Positions 1 to 10,446 of a DNA stretch of 64,000 nt are shown one piece after another. Numbering within the stretch: position 1 is the stretch's first letter; the number at the start of each line of letters is the position of its first letter. The stretch is from NCBI GenBank assembly GCA_050084515.1, contig CM114274.1:35216001-35280000 (forward strand), in the 5' to 3' direction. The position numbers and the translations under genes were made by a program. The notes beneath the pieces were generated by a model that saw only the letters and a list, made by a program, of their open reading frames with translations, searched no databases and was not told the origin of the DNA. This DNA comes from Blasia pusilla. Taxonomy: Eukaryota > Marchantiophyta > Marchantiopsida > Blasiales.

Positions 1-1110
1 CGACACTCGGCAAATGAGCACATGCACACGGTATGGACTGAGGCATTTGCACTAGAGCGTGACAGGTTAGAGACACCCGAGGTAGCCAAGAGTGCTACTA
101 TGACCCCCTTGGACACCACACCGATTGTGTGGTGCATCCCAGAGGAGGGTTTTCGCATGTTGGATCTCTTTCGAGGGATCGACATTGGATTAGTTGTTGT
201 TTTGTACGCATGAGTGCGCGTGCAGCTGTATGTGTACGTTGAAATATATGATGTTGCAAGGCGCGCTTCACTTCACCATATGGCACAATTACGCCTTTAA
301 TTTCCCGACTTGTTGTCTGTGTCTGCCGTCTAGGGATACCAGAGTTCCCTACCGAGGGATATTTCATTGTTGGGGCCGCAGGATTTGGAGAGAGCAGGAA
401 CCATAGATTTGGTCATTGTTGGTTCGCCATGTCAGGGCAAATAGAGTGTTGGACGAGATAGCGGGTTAGCTGACACTCGGTCCTGGTTTTTTAGGGAGAT
501 GATGCGGATCTTGAAACACTTGCAGGAGCATCAGTCCCATTCTCCAGCATACATTGTGGAGAATATGTCGATTTTGGGCGATTTTGAGGTCTCGCGGGAT
601 GTCAAATGCACATCATGTGCGCACATGTATCGGTCTGGCAATGTTGTTGGATGGGGCGAGTATAGGTTCACGAGCACATCGCCCGCGTCTTTGGTGGATC
701 AACTTGGTGCCACAAGAGGTTTTACAGAGGGCATATGCGAGAGTGGAGCACCCCTCCCATTTGTTGGTGGATTCTATTATGAATCCAGGTCGTTGGTCAC
801 AGGCAGTACGACACGATGATCAACCTCCGTTGACTGTGGTCAACATGATTGGCATGCCACGGGCAGCCTTTCCCACATTGGTGAATTTTCCCGCTTCCTA
901 TGCAATCAAGGAGGTGAGGCCTAACTTGGTTTGGTATGACCATGTACAACGGTTGGTGGAGCCCAACACCGATGAGCGAGAGTGAGCAATGGGATTCCCC
1001 ACAGGAGTGACGGCAATACCGTCATTATCAAAGGCATCACAACGACATGTCTTGGGTTAGGAAATGGACCTAAACTGCTCGACATGGATTTTCAGCTTAG
1101 GAGTAGTTGA
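1..1110 (+). pseudogene. C5 cytosine DNA methyltransferase domain of DG1 (DNMT3/DRM-like), broken
   Basis: The domain would transfer a methyl group from S-adenosylmethionine to cytosine C5. Motif I (LDLFRGIDIGL) lies near 159-192. Motif IV reads GSPCQG, with the catalytic Cys codon at 430-432. The ENV-type motif VI reads VENM at 556-567. Motif VIII (SRAHRPRLWW, then INL) is at about 668-706. The C-terminal motif IX-X stretch (MGFPTG, then RHVLG) is at about 985-1055. Motifs I, IV and VI share one frame, broken by stops at 211-213 and 442-444; motif VIII lies in another frame. The linear motif order and the RAHRPRLWW...NL pattern recall Dnmt3-type enzymes. It sits upstream of the reverse transcriptase, as in DG3. 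I am confident of the superfamily, less so of the subfamily. The start may lie before the window. Confidence 0.85.
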
Positions 1111-1499
1111 GTAGGGTCGTTTGAGGTTCTGACAGATCACAACTGTTTGGTGAGCCCCATGCCTACCGAGACGGTTGAGGCAGTGGTTGAGGGCGAGACC
1201 TGAGGAGATGGACACACCAGGGGTGATCAAGAGAGGCACCCTTGGACTTCTTGGGATGTTTTGTAGGTAGGCCGGAAGTTTATAGCCACAACATCGAATG
1301 TGGTTTTGGGTTCTGCACGTGGAGGAGATCAGAGTTTGCAGTTGGATGTAGGGGAGCAAACGAGTTCTATTATCCAAGACGGGGTTGCACCATAGCAACC
1401 ACCGATACCCATGCGGGAGAGTCCTACCGTAGACGATGGAGACTTAGGAGCCAGATATGGGCCCTAAGTTCACAAGAGGAGAGCGGCGCCCGTTACATC

Positions 1500-2340
1500 A
1501 ATTCTTGAGAAGTTATAGGAGTTGTTTTGCATTTATTATGCATGATATGGATACGCTAAAGGGTCGAGGGATCCACATCAAGTTGTCTAGCAACACGCTG
1601 ATCTTTCGACGATCCTAGAGGTATAGTGATATGGAGAGGGCTCTGATTCAGAGTAGGAGCCAGGACTAGTGGAGATGTTGCATGGAGATTATGCATCTGC
1701 CACTGTCATGCTCGCCAAGAAGGATGTGCATGGCAACTAGACGGATAAGCGGATGTGTGGAGATTACCCAACTATCAATCGGCAGACGAAGTCCAATAGG
1801 TATGTCATGCCCATCCCTGAGGAGATATTGATGCTATGGGGCATGCAAAGGTCTTCACTTCGTTAGATCTTTGAGCCGGATACCATCAACTGCCTATCAG
1901 ATTGGAGGACATGAAGAAGACGCCATTTTGGGGCATCAATCCTCATAGGAAGGATTTTTTGTACTAGTGGCAATTCTTACCATGTGGGTTAAAGAACGCC
2001 ACAACTGAGTTTCAGAGGGTCATGGATAGGATCTTGATAGGTCTGGATTTTGCTAGGTGTTAGATTGATGACATTGTAGTCTTTAGCGCCACGGTTGAGG
2101 AGCATGAGCGACACCTGAAGGATGTGTTTCGATGATTGTAATTACATGGGCTGAAGCTACATCCAGACAAGTGCAAGCTCTTCTACGACCAGATTGAGTA
2201 AGTAGGTCATACAATATACCTAGGGGACCTTGCTGTGCAGCAAAAAAGGTAAAGGCTATTTCACGTATTCCACACCCTACAAATGTGAGTCAAGTTCATT
2301 CATTCATGGGATTGGAAAATTTCTATCAATGGTACGTACG
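1500..2340 (+). pseudogene. Reverse transcriptase of DG1, degenerate
   Basis: Conceptual translation across frames gives the gypsy reverse transcriptase pattern. A KKDVHGN-type stretch and MCGDYPTINRQT come first, near 1710-1800, followed by a YVMPIPEE segment. A GLKNA-type block is near 1985-2005. The catalytic box reads C-stop-IDDIVVFS at about 2060-2085, where intact elements have Y-I-D-D. The aspartate pair is therefore kept but the tyrosine position is disrupted. Numerous stops make it a pseudogene. The enzyme would copy the element RNA into DNA inside the virus-like particle. Confidence 0.8.
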
Positions 2341-2399
2341 TGAAGGGTGTCAGTTTGATTGCGAAGCCGCTAACTTTGCTGACCAAGGTGGATCACGAG

Positions 2400-2790
2400 T
2401 GGCACCGGGGGGATTAGCAGGAGAGAGAATTTCAGTTGCCCAAGGACATATTGACGTCCGCGCTCATATTGAGGAGACTGATCAGGGGGCGTCCTTTCCA
2501 ATTGCATATAGATTGGAGCATGTTGGGGCTTGGAGTCATGCTCACCCAACATGACGATGAGGGTAGAGAGTTCGTGGTGGCTTACGCTAGTCGCTCAAAC
2601 AACGCTGCAGAGGCGAAGTATAGCTCGTATAAGGGTGAGTGTTTGGCTGCAGTGTGGATTGTTGCGCATTTCAGGCGTTATTTATTTAGCAATCCCTTTA
2701 CCATCATTACTGATCATCAGCCACTTAAGTGGTTGATGGAGTCCGACAAGATTACATGGAAGCTTGCGAGGTGGGCTCTTTTGTTGCAGG
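2400..2790 (+). pseudogene. RNase H domain of DG1, mostly open
   Basis: An open stretch from 2436 encodes a typical gypsy RT-linked RNase H. Visible patterns are HIDWSMLGLGVMLTQ, FVVAYASRSNNAAEA, GECLAAVWIVAHFRRYL and TDHQPLKWLM, the last near 2717-2746. This domain would degrade RNA in RNA-DNA hybrids during reverse transcription. It is the best preserved part of DG1, about 110 residues without a stop. The reading ends at the MITE inserted at about 2791, and the element resumes near 3107 with a DFQVVY-like stretch that continues the same polyprotein. Confidence 0.85.
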
Positions 2791-3106
2791 CATGGTTGCA
2801 CCAAAACAAAAAAGTCCTTCCTTAGGACGGACATGGACGGATATGTCCACAGAGATGGGTTCCAAGAGGTGGGATCCACACTTTTAGGCCATGATGGAAG
2901 GCAAGGCAAGGATGAGAGGAGCAATGAGGAAGGAGGGAGTGGAGGTGAAGGAAGGAAGAAATGGAGGAGTATGGAAGAGGGAGACAAGTGAGAGGAATGA
3001 GAAAGAAGGGAAAGATGGGGCCCATACGGAAAAGTCTTTCCGTAGGACGGACATAATTCCACGGACATGGACATGTCCACGGACACGGACTTTGTCCACA
3101 TGCATG
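2791..3106. mobile_element. hAT-like MITE copy 1, inserted in DG1
   Basis: About 310 bp beginning CATGGTTGCACC and ending near TTTGTCCACATGCATG. It has the same purine-rich core and the same subterminal GGACATGTCC-type short palindromes as copies at 22364-22657 and 44414-44742. It interrupts the DG1 polyprotein between RNase H and integrase. The right terminus looks damaged: the expected CAACC of the inverted repeat is missing and no 8-bp duplication is visible. Short ORFs inside it are not genes. Confidence 0.7.
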
Positions 3107-3195
3107 TGATTTCCAGGTGGTTTATTGTATTGGGACACTCCACCCGGGTGCAGATGGTTTGAGGCGTAACCAATGCCCGAATCAAGGAGATGTGA

Positions 3196-4258
3196 TTGGA
3201 GCTTGTTGGCATGGAGAGCCAGATTGTTGAGACTTCCATGGCAAGGTTTGATGGAGAGTCCTTAGATATAGAGGCCGGTGAGGAGATGACATGTGTCCGA
3301 GATATTTACGAAGATGGAGTAATCTTGGAGTACCTACGTATTGGAAGCATCGCGAGCATAGTGGACGCTAGAGAGGGGGATCAAATCCTACAGGAAGCCA
3401 TACGGTTCCGGTGGCAGGGGACACATTGTTGCGAGTTTGGGAGGATAGTAGAGTACGTGTAGTGCCTCATCCTTCACAAAGAGCACGTTTGGTGCGTCAT
3501 GCCCACGAGGAGTGAACGTTGGGACATTTTGGAATGAAGAGGATGTACAACTTGCTCCAGATACAATATTGGTGTCGAGGCATGCATACTAACGTTCAAC
3601 AGTCAAGAGTTTGTTGCCTGGTGCATGGTGTGATAGGGTCCGGAGATCGTTCAATGCTCCGATTCCACATTTCCATCCACTTCCGATCATGGGTTTAGGT
3701 TATAGATGGAGTTTGGATTTTGCATGACCTTTACCTTTGACGGAGCACCATAGTCATTATGTATTGGTGATGGTCGAGCACTTCTCGAAGTCGATAGAGT
3801 TGGTTGCATTTCCTGACAAAGCGAGTGAGGGAGTAGCGTATGCCTTCCTAGATCGAATGTTCAGTCACTACGTGACACCAGCTGAGATGTTGTGAGACCA
3901 GGGTACGGAGTTTCACGGGGATTTTCTGTCCATGTGTGATCAGGCACTGATTGACCACCGCACCACTTAGCGAGATCATCCTAAGGCGGATGGACTAGCG
4001 GAGAGAGTTGTGTAGACGCCAGATGGTGAAGAGAGGATTTCGCAAGTATGGCTTGCACAGAGGTCACCTAGAAGATTGGGACCTACGGTTTCCGTGGTTG
4101 GCTATGGGATACAAATCCAACAGACAAGCACCATTAACATCTTTCTCACCGTACTTGTTACTTTATGGTCAAGAGCCAGATTTTCCTGGGACCATTCGTC
4201 GAGATGCTAGTGAGGTCCTGATAGGACATGTGTCAAAAGGAGGAGGGATTCTCTAATC
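3196..4258 (+). pseudogene. Integrase region of DG1, degenerate
   Basis: A linker with ILQEAIRFRWQGTH at about 3385-3425 leads into a zinc-binding stretch (LGHFGMKRMYNLLQIQYW near 3525-3575) and the catalytic core. Core landmarks are RWSLDFA near 3703-3725, the VLVMVEHFSKSIELVAF block near 3765-3810, DQGTEFHGDF near 3897-3927 and LAERVV near 3995-4012. The last three carry the second aspartate and the glutamate of the D,D,E triad. A further open stretch, 4008-4256, reads through a PWLAMGYKSN block. The first zinc-finger cysteine region is frameshifted. The part that carries the PHD finger in DG3 is cut off here. Confidence 0.8.
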
Positions 4259-4290
4259 CCATCCTTCGTTAATAGTATAGATTAGTAAGT
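4254..4290 (-). mobile_element. Helitron-like 5' terminus fused to DG1
   Basis: Read on the minus strand, the sequence from about 4288 is TCTATACTATTAACGAAGG followed by ATGGGATTAGAGAATCCC, preceded by A. This resembles plant Helitron 5' ends, which start TC next to an A. Nearly the same 35 bases occur at about 40082-40118 with different flanks. In both places a GGGATTCTCTAA block marks where similarity ends on the left. No matching 3' end is evident to the left, so this is either a truncated Helitron or one that carries the DG1 fragment. Confidence 0.45.
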
Positions 4291-4434
4291 TTTTACCCAT
4301 GCGATGCATCGGGTGACATGATTGGGAATGAAAAGACTCACATATGGAGGATGATAATATGAAATTAGTGGACACTCGTTGAATATAGTTTAATCTTAAA
4401 AAGATGACAAAAAAGAAGAAAGATATTCTATTAG

Positions 4435-4489
4435 ATTTGATTGGGATGTATGGATCAACCCCATTTTGATCCATACATCCCAATCAAAT
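4435..4489. repeat. Perfect 24-bp hairpin, 7-nt loop
   Basis: The arms 4435-4458 and 4466-4489 are exact reverse complements of 24 bases; the 7-base loop (CCCCATT) is 4459-4465. The arm contains GGGATGTATGGATCAA. No gene overlaps it. Confidence 0.85.
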
Positions 4490-4705
4490 TTCAATGGCTT
4501 GCCACTGGATGAGATGATTAGAGGAAGTGGGTTATGATGTTTGCTACAGGATCTTTCCAACAATCAACATACTTTTAAGTGCGTTAGCTCATTTTGAAAA
4601 GATCAAAATCCGTTAATCTATTAAGTTTATAATCGACTTTCTTGGAAATAAAAAATAAATCTTCTATGATCGAATATTGTGGATATATCTTGTACCTCAT
4701 CATTT

Positions 4706-4752
4706 ATGTACACTATTGGATCACAAATTGTATGTGATCCAATAGTGTACAT
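4706..4752. repeat. Perfect 20-bp hairpin, 7-nt loop
   Basis: The arms 4706-4725 and 4733-4752 are exact reverse complements of 20 bases; the 7-base loop (AATTGTA) is 4726-4732. It lies about 220 bp after the first hairpin and has the same loop length but a different arm sequence. Confidence 0.85.
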
Positions 4753-4989
4753 TTGTCTTCACTTGCAAAATATTTGAAATAAAAAGTTATTGACAATACT
4801 TGACAAAAATAATTTCGGTATTTGAAAAACGAATGACCATAGAATGTTTCAAATTTCTGAAATCCTTGCGCTGATGAAGATACGATTGCACAAAGCAAGG
4901 CATATTGAGATTTTGTACGACTCAAATTACCATCATCTCACAACAACAAATATTGTTCAGATCTTTACTTTGTGATCCCACCCATGGAG

Positions 4990-5787
4990 CTATTAGGAAA
5001 GCGCATATGTTTCAAAGTTGAAGGACCAGTTCCTTTATTCTCATAGTCCGCGAAGGTCTTCAGAAAACCGATACACAACTATGGCTCAACACGCCTTTCC
5101 ATTTATGTACATGAAGAACAAATTGCTAAGTTTCATCTCTTGTAGAACCTGTCAAAACGTACAATACAACTGTCCACGATCGTGCTATCTTACATCCTGC
5201 ATGCAAACAAGATCTTACCAGTGAACACGTAACACAACTGCACCAAAGCTGCTCCAGTGTTTCAGGTGATGACTAAGAAACCACTATAGCTTAACCAAAA
5301 ATCCAAACCAGGGGCTCTTCAGTTCAAACAACCACTGACAACCTCCAACCTTCACCTCCCTCACACAGATACATGAAAATCGAGACTATTTCTAAATACG
5401 GCCTCTTTTCCCATAAAAAATCATGATAAAACACGCACACACACAAGATAGCCTAGAAAACCAAAATGAATCAAATCAGGAATACTGACCTTAGAAATAT
5501 TGTGCATAGTCCTCCCTGTCCGTTCTCCAGGAAAGAGAGGTGAGCTTCAATTTCCCTGAGATAACTTTAACAGAACATGTCTCTTCCATTTAGATCATTA
5601 TTGATCGAAAAGTGAAGGCTCGATCACTGAAGATATGACAAGTGATGGCGTTTGTGCTCAAAGTTCGAGAGTCAAGTCAGCAATCCTCCATACAGCATTC
5701 AAATTGTACTGGACAATATTTTTGAAATGCACCAGCGCACAGAAATGACCTCATAGACCAGTATTTAGCATAAGCATATGAATATAT
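4990..5787. other. 3' flank of the MSL gene, probable 3' UTR
   Basis: No convincing coding sequence is seen. Lying directly after the MSL stop codon on the minus strand, it probably includes the 3' UTR. The minus strand has an AATAAA-type word near 5034-5039 that could serve polyadenylation. A short plus-strand open stretch at 5018-5224 has no recognisable product. Confidence 0.35.
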
Positions 5788-8700
5788 CTACACTCGTTCT
5801 CCAAGAACAGCACCAGATCTGGTAATGATTCGAGCTGCTTCCAAGAGGATTGCTTGTTCCACCATGAGATATTCATCCTTACCCTGCAATATTCCAGGAA
5901 GGGACTTCTTCATATACATGTAAGGATTCTCCTCTGTTAAGACTAGGACAAAATAAGGACATTTTCCTGGCACCGTATGTCGATTTCAGAGGGTGAGGGC
6001 CACTCATCCTCTGAAGCAAATCAAGATCCAAACAGATCAATAAGATGAGAGGTGCAAGGCCGTGACTTATGTTGATTGAACTTGTACAACCAGTATCTGG
6101 AAATCATCTCTCTACTGTCCATCTAGGAAAGCCCCAAACACGGAACTGAGGTTCACCAGAGACCTACCATGATGTTGATGTTGCAGGAAATTGCAATGTC
6201 CAGTGATGTTGGTGTGAACTGGGCAAGATTACAGCGTGGCTTGTCTTCTGCCAAATATACCTGAGGATGACGGTTCAGCATGTCCCGGATCTCCTGTGTG
6301 ATGGATGGTACTTTCTCGAAGTCCTGAAGCCGTATAGGTATCTTCACTGCCATGGCTCGCCATGGTGCTCTTGACTTGTTGACAATGATCTGCAACCAGA
6401 GAATGTGATTAAGGAAAAGTGCACTACAGGGTTCAGCAGAAAGTCACTACACAACCAGACACAATGACAGTATCCAAAGACAGAAACTGACCTTCTCTAT
6501 CCCTCACTTTGTCAAAACTCTGGGTATTCTTTCATTTTAGTAAAACTCCAAGAATTCAATTCTATACGATTCGATTGATAGGAATTGCTATTTCTTATGC
6601 AGATACTCATTTAACTCAATGACCGGACTCACTTGGCTTTGAAAGTATGTGTTGGGGACAATGATCAGATTCTTCTCGGTATTTAACAACAGTGTTGAGT
6701 GCAATCCCAACTCCTCCACCTTACCCTCCACAGCCCCTGCCTAGAGCATTACACCATGAACTCGAAAATAAGGCTCTTGATGTCCGCAAATACGTGGACT
6801 GATGTAAACACAATCAAATGTGTCTCAGAAATTAGAAAAAAAAATATTGGGAGTCAATTTCTATCAAACTGATCCACACTACAAACAAAAGAAGAGTGCA
6901 AAAAATACTGAAGCGCCAATACAGAGCAGTATAGCCAGTTCAGCAAACTCGGGGCTGCAGCAGAAAATGTTTCACTCACTTTTATCGTGTCACCCACTCT
7001 GAAAGGTCGGGCAAAAGATAGAGAGATTCCAGTTAAAACATTCCCCAAGATATCTTTGGCAGCAAATGCCGTCGCCAATCCTGCACATGGCTTCCAATAC
7101 TGAACAATACGAATTGCAAAACAGGAAATATAGCTTTTACAGGGACAGGAAAATAGAAACTTCCATCCCTCTCATGTCTTTTCTCTATGAGCATAGGACT
7201 TCGACATAAAGATACGAGGCTGTGATATGCAGATCCTTACCTCCAATACCCCCAACTGTTACGATTGATTGAAGGGCCACACCATAAGCCTCTGCAAGAC
7301 CAAGAGCTCCAACAAAAACTAGTGCCAAAGAGCTGAACTTGTCTAGTGTCAAATATCGTTCCCTCTCGGCATTAGATAGTTTTGTGCCAGTCATCAAGTG
7401 TTTGAGCACATTGCTTTTCCATTTGTGCAGAAAGAAAACGAAACACAAGACACCTCCTCCAGCCCAAAATTGGGCTAAATACTCAACAGCCATTGTATTT
7501 GGTGCCAGAAGCGTCCCCCTGAATCAAAACGCCCATTGAAACGTTCTCAATTATGAATATTCATCCACAATTATCTGACTAAGAGGGTTTGCTTTGAAGA
7601 AAAGATAGACCAGATCCTGATCTGCAAGAAAGAAGTTGGGAGAAGAAAAAGTGAAGAACGTAACCTCATCAACCAAGGAATTAGATCACTCAACCACCAA
7701 AACTTAGGAAATAAGTGCACACGTTGTAAAGAGAGCTAAATAGATCACTGTTCTAATGTTCTCAAATGAACATTCAGCCTTTACATTAAGGGTCCAAAGG
7801 AGAACGTCAAATCAAATCAAAGAAAATCTTTCATCTGAGTAAATTATGTGAAGGTCAGGGGATGGACAATCATGAGCCTAGATGGCACATTAACACCCGA
7901 GAATAACTCTACTTGACCTTCTAATTCAGAAGACTCAAGCCTTTAGAACTACTAATCTCAACGTCAGCTAAATGTCCCATACGTTTCACCACTTCCATAA
8001 GGAAAGCAACAGTTCCCAGCTATACAATACAGCCGATCCTCAAACAAAAGGTTTCTGCTTCAAGTGTATTGGACAAGGCAAGCACAACAACAGAAGTAAC
8101 AGAGATAAGCCACCCCCAAATGTCAAGTCGTTGTATTAGGAAAAGTGAGCAGCAGGAGAGAACACACCCAGATCCAACAACAAATCAGTACAATTGCTGG
8201 GTGGCAAACTCACACTTGCAGCATTGTGAAAATGGTGGCGAACAGACGTGTCGGAGTTTCCATTGCCTTCCATAGGCTCAACTCGTAAGGAATTGGTGTC
8301 ACTTGAACTGGACCCAGCTGGAGGGCAGCAGATCCTTGCTCCACATATCGATGCAACGTTCGCAAGGCTCTGGGCAAAACTAACCAGGCCCCAGTGAAAA
8401 CGCTCAATGGAATCGCTATATCTTGAACAACCGGGTGGGTATCGAGCCAATTGCTCATTGCAGGAGTAACCACATCCCCAAACTCCCCAACTCGATCCTC
8501 GACCACCTTAACAGATTCCATGAGCCGCGTGTAAGCCGTGTCAGACCAGTTGCTCACAACAGGTGCTTCACTCCCCGTATCTTCAGCTATCTTCGTTGAC
8601 AGATCTACAGAAAGGATACAGGTAACTTCTTTGCTCAGTCACTACCACAAATACACTCACAATTTCAACTCTGCCAATTTCATCCACGTTTTCCTGTCCT

Positions 8701-9400
8701 TTACGGATGCATCACGCCTTATGGAACATGCAATCGAACGCACGTGACTACATCATGAGAACGAGAAGCTTCCCCAAGTTCGTTGTGGGTTAATTGACAT
8801 TCTGACTCGACCACGGGCCATGACAGCATGCGAATTGAAGACCATACAAAATATCTTTATACTACTCAGGCCTCATGAGTAAGTCCAGCTTCTCAACATA
8901 ATGGCAGGAGCCCTGGAAACAAAGCAGTGAGGGACAAATGGGAAGAACGCTTCATTCATACCAGGTGAAGTGGGAAGGACAGCATCTTTCTGATCATCTT
9001 TAGACCCCCAAGTGAAGCCTCTGTAGCTCGTCAGCATCGCACCACAGGGCACCGAAGAGGTCTTCCTGTGAGATGCACGGATTGTCCACGCACTCTGCGA
9101 CGGATAGCAATTCCAACTCGCTTCCGAGCTCTTGGATGACGAAGGTGAAGTGCTCAATAGCCCTGACTGACATATCGTGGGATAGAAATCCTCTCGTTTG
9201 GTTACTTCCCCGCGTTTCAGAATCGGAGCGATCGTAGGCCTCCGGGATTCATCCAGTGACTGTGAAGTCGAGTGAGGAGCGGGGTTGACAAGGAATGTCA
9301 GCGACGGGGACACAGAATAATCACGAGAAACGGCATCCAATCTCGCTCTTCTGGACAGTCTCCGCATGACTCCCCACGCAGAGGAGGCACAACGAGCCAT
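5788..9400 (-). CDS. MSL1-like: MscS-like mechanosensitive ion channel, MSL1-type, mitochondrial; seven exons
   Basis: The predicted product is a small-conductance mechanosensitive channel that would relieve membrane tension or excess potential in the mitochondrial inner membrane. Exons on the minus strand are 9400-8962, 8604-8214, 7518-7241, 7080-6980, 6740-6633, 6389-6168 and 5883-5788, all with GT-AG introns and closing phases, giving 544 aa. Arabidopsis MSL1 is about 500 aa. Residues 1-40 are rich in Arg and Ser with few acids, a typical mitochondrial presequence. Hydrophobic segments are near 205-226, 262-285, 288-309, 338-360 and 368-397. The last holds the conserved pore block ATAFAAKDILGN, followed by RPF and GDTIK. 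The cytosolic MscS beta domain follows (VEGKVEELGL, IIVPN, IIVNKSRAPWRA) and the protein ends VEQAILLEAARII...GAVLG. The start was chosen as the first Met before the Arg-rich presequence. No frameshift is seen. Confidence 0.92.
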
Positions 9401-9990
9401 CGGACTCTACTGTTCCCCACTTCCCCAACATGTACGACCACTCACTCCACTCCCGTCATTCTCCTTTCGAAGTTCGAACGCTTCTCTCCCTCATCCGCCT
9501 CCCTTTCCATGTTCCAACTTCGTGGGAGGAGCCCGCAACCGCGAGTGGAAATTGACGATCCTGTCTGTCCGTGGATCGATCCCTCGCTCGATCATAAGTG
9601 ACCTTCCATCCTCGTTCTCACGAGAAGAACGAGAACTCCACTTCAACCGAAAAAGGATTCGGCTGCCGCACTCCCGAATGGACCAACTGCGCAGGCGTTT
9701 GAATCGCGACTTTGGGGTGGAAAGTTTACGAGTTACTTGCTGTGTTCGTCGTCGCGAAATTAAAGAGAAGTTCTTGGAAATTATGTGGAGTTATTGGGTT
9801 CGTCGGGCAATTATGGTGGCAAATTAGCATTTTGGTTTGTTAGTGGACCATATAGTATAGGTTTATATTACTTCCAAAATGGTAATTAGTTTTTAATATG
9901 TTAAGTGTAATTTGAAATTATTTTTCAGTGAATTTATTTCCTCAAATGTCCATCCGTCCGAGTCTGAAACCACTTTATTATAAAATAAAC
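9401..9990 (-). promoter_or_regulatory. Upstream region of the MSL gene
   Basis: This is the likely 5' UTR and promoter side of the MSL gene. It is less AT-rich than the DNA beyond about 9840. A plus-strand open stretch at 9366-9827 overlaps the first MSL exon in antisense and has no recognisable domain. No clear TATA box could be assigned. Confidence 0.35.
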
Positions 9991-10396
9991 CTCAAAAGAG
10001 GACAAAGAAAGGTAATAACAACTCAAAAGAGGAATAAAAAAATGCATAAAAGAAAATGGTAACAAACCCACGTAAACATCGGCTCAACGAGCAACACGAT
10101 TGATTGTTTGAAACAAATATGACAAGAACACGAGTGGTTGGACAAATGTTTACACTTTCCAATGAACAGGCTTGTATTATATGTTTGAACCATAGGGTCG
10201 TTATTGCATGTATCAACCATAAGATTGAAGTTGAGAATATTATTAAAAAATTAATTAATTAAAGAAGAATTTAAAATCTAGTTTACAGTTTACTAGTTTA
10301 TTTTATTTTCACTTCATTGCATTTTCATTCATTTCTCTTCTTGATTTTAAAATCTTTTCTCATCTGATTCTCCTTTTTCTAATTTTGGCCTTGAGA

Positions 10397-10428
<32 letters not shown>

Positions 10429-10446
10429 CGTGTGCGTGTGCGTGCG
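10397..10446. repeat. (TG)n microsatellite with TGCG variants
   Basis: An alternating TG run, followed by TGCG and TGTGCG interruptions, over about 50 bp. Confidence 0.9.

Larger units (their letters stand above)
1..4258 (+). mobile_element. Ty3/gypsy element DG1, 5'-truncated by the window edge, with embedded methyltransferase
   Basis: This is the downstream part of a decayed gypsy-type LTR retrotransposon read on the plus strand. In order it holds a C5 DNA methyltransferase domain (to about 1110), reverse transcriptase (about 1500-2340), RNase H (about 2400-2790) and integrase (about 3200-4258). The gag, protease and 5' LTR lie outside the window. An hAT-like MITE is inserted near 2791-3106, just after RNase H. 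The copy is full of stops and frameshifts and cannot be functional. Its right end stops inside the region after the integrase core, where a Helitron-like terminus begins at about 4256. The same domain order is found in DG3 on the other strand near 48-57 kb, so the two copies confirm each other. Confidence 0.85.

Noticed and set aside
4435-4752. The two hairpins as microRNA precursors
   Set aside because: Arms are perfectly paired with very short loops, unlike plant miRNA precursors, and no target link can be shown.
9366-9827. 153-codon plus-strand open frame
   Set aside because: It overlaps the first MSL exon in antisense and its upstream region and has no recognisable domain.
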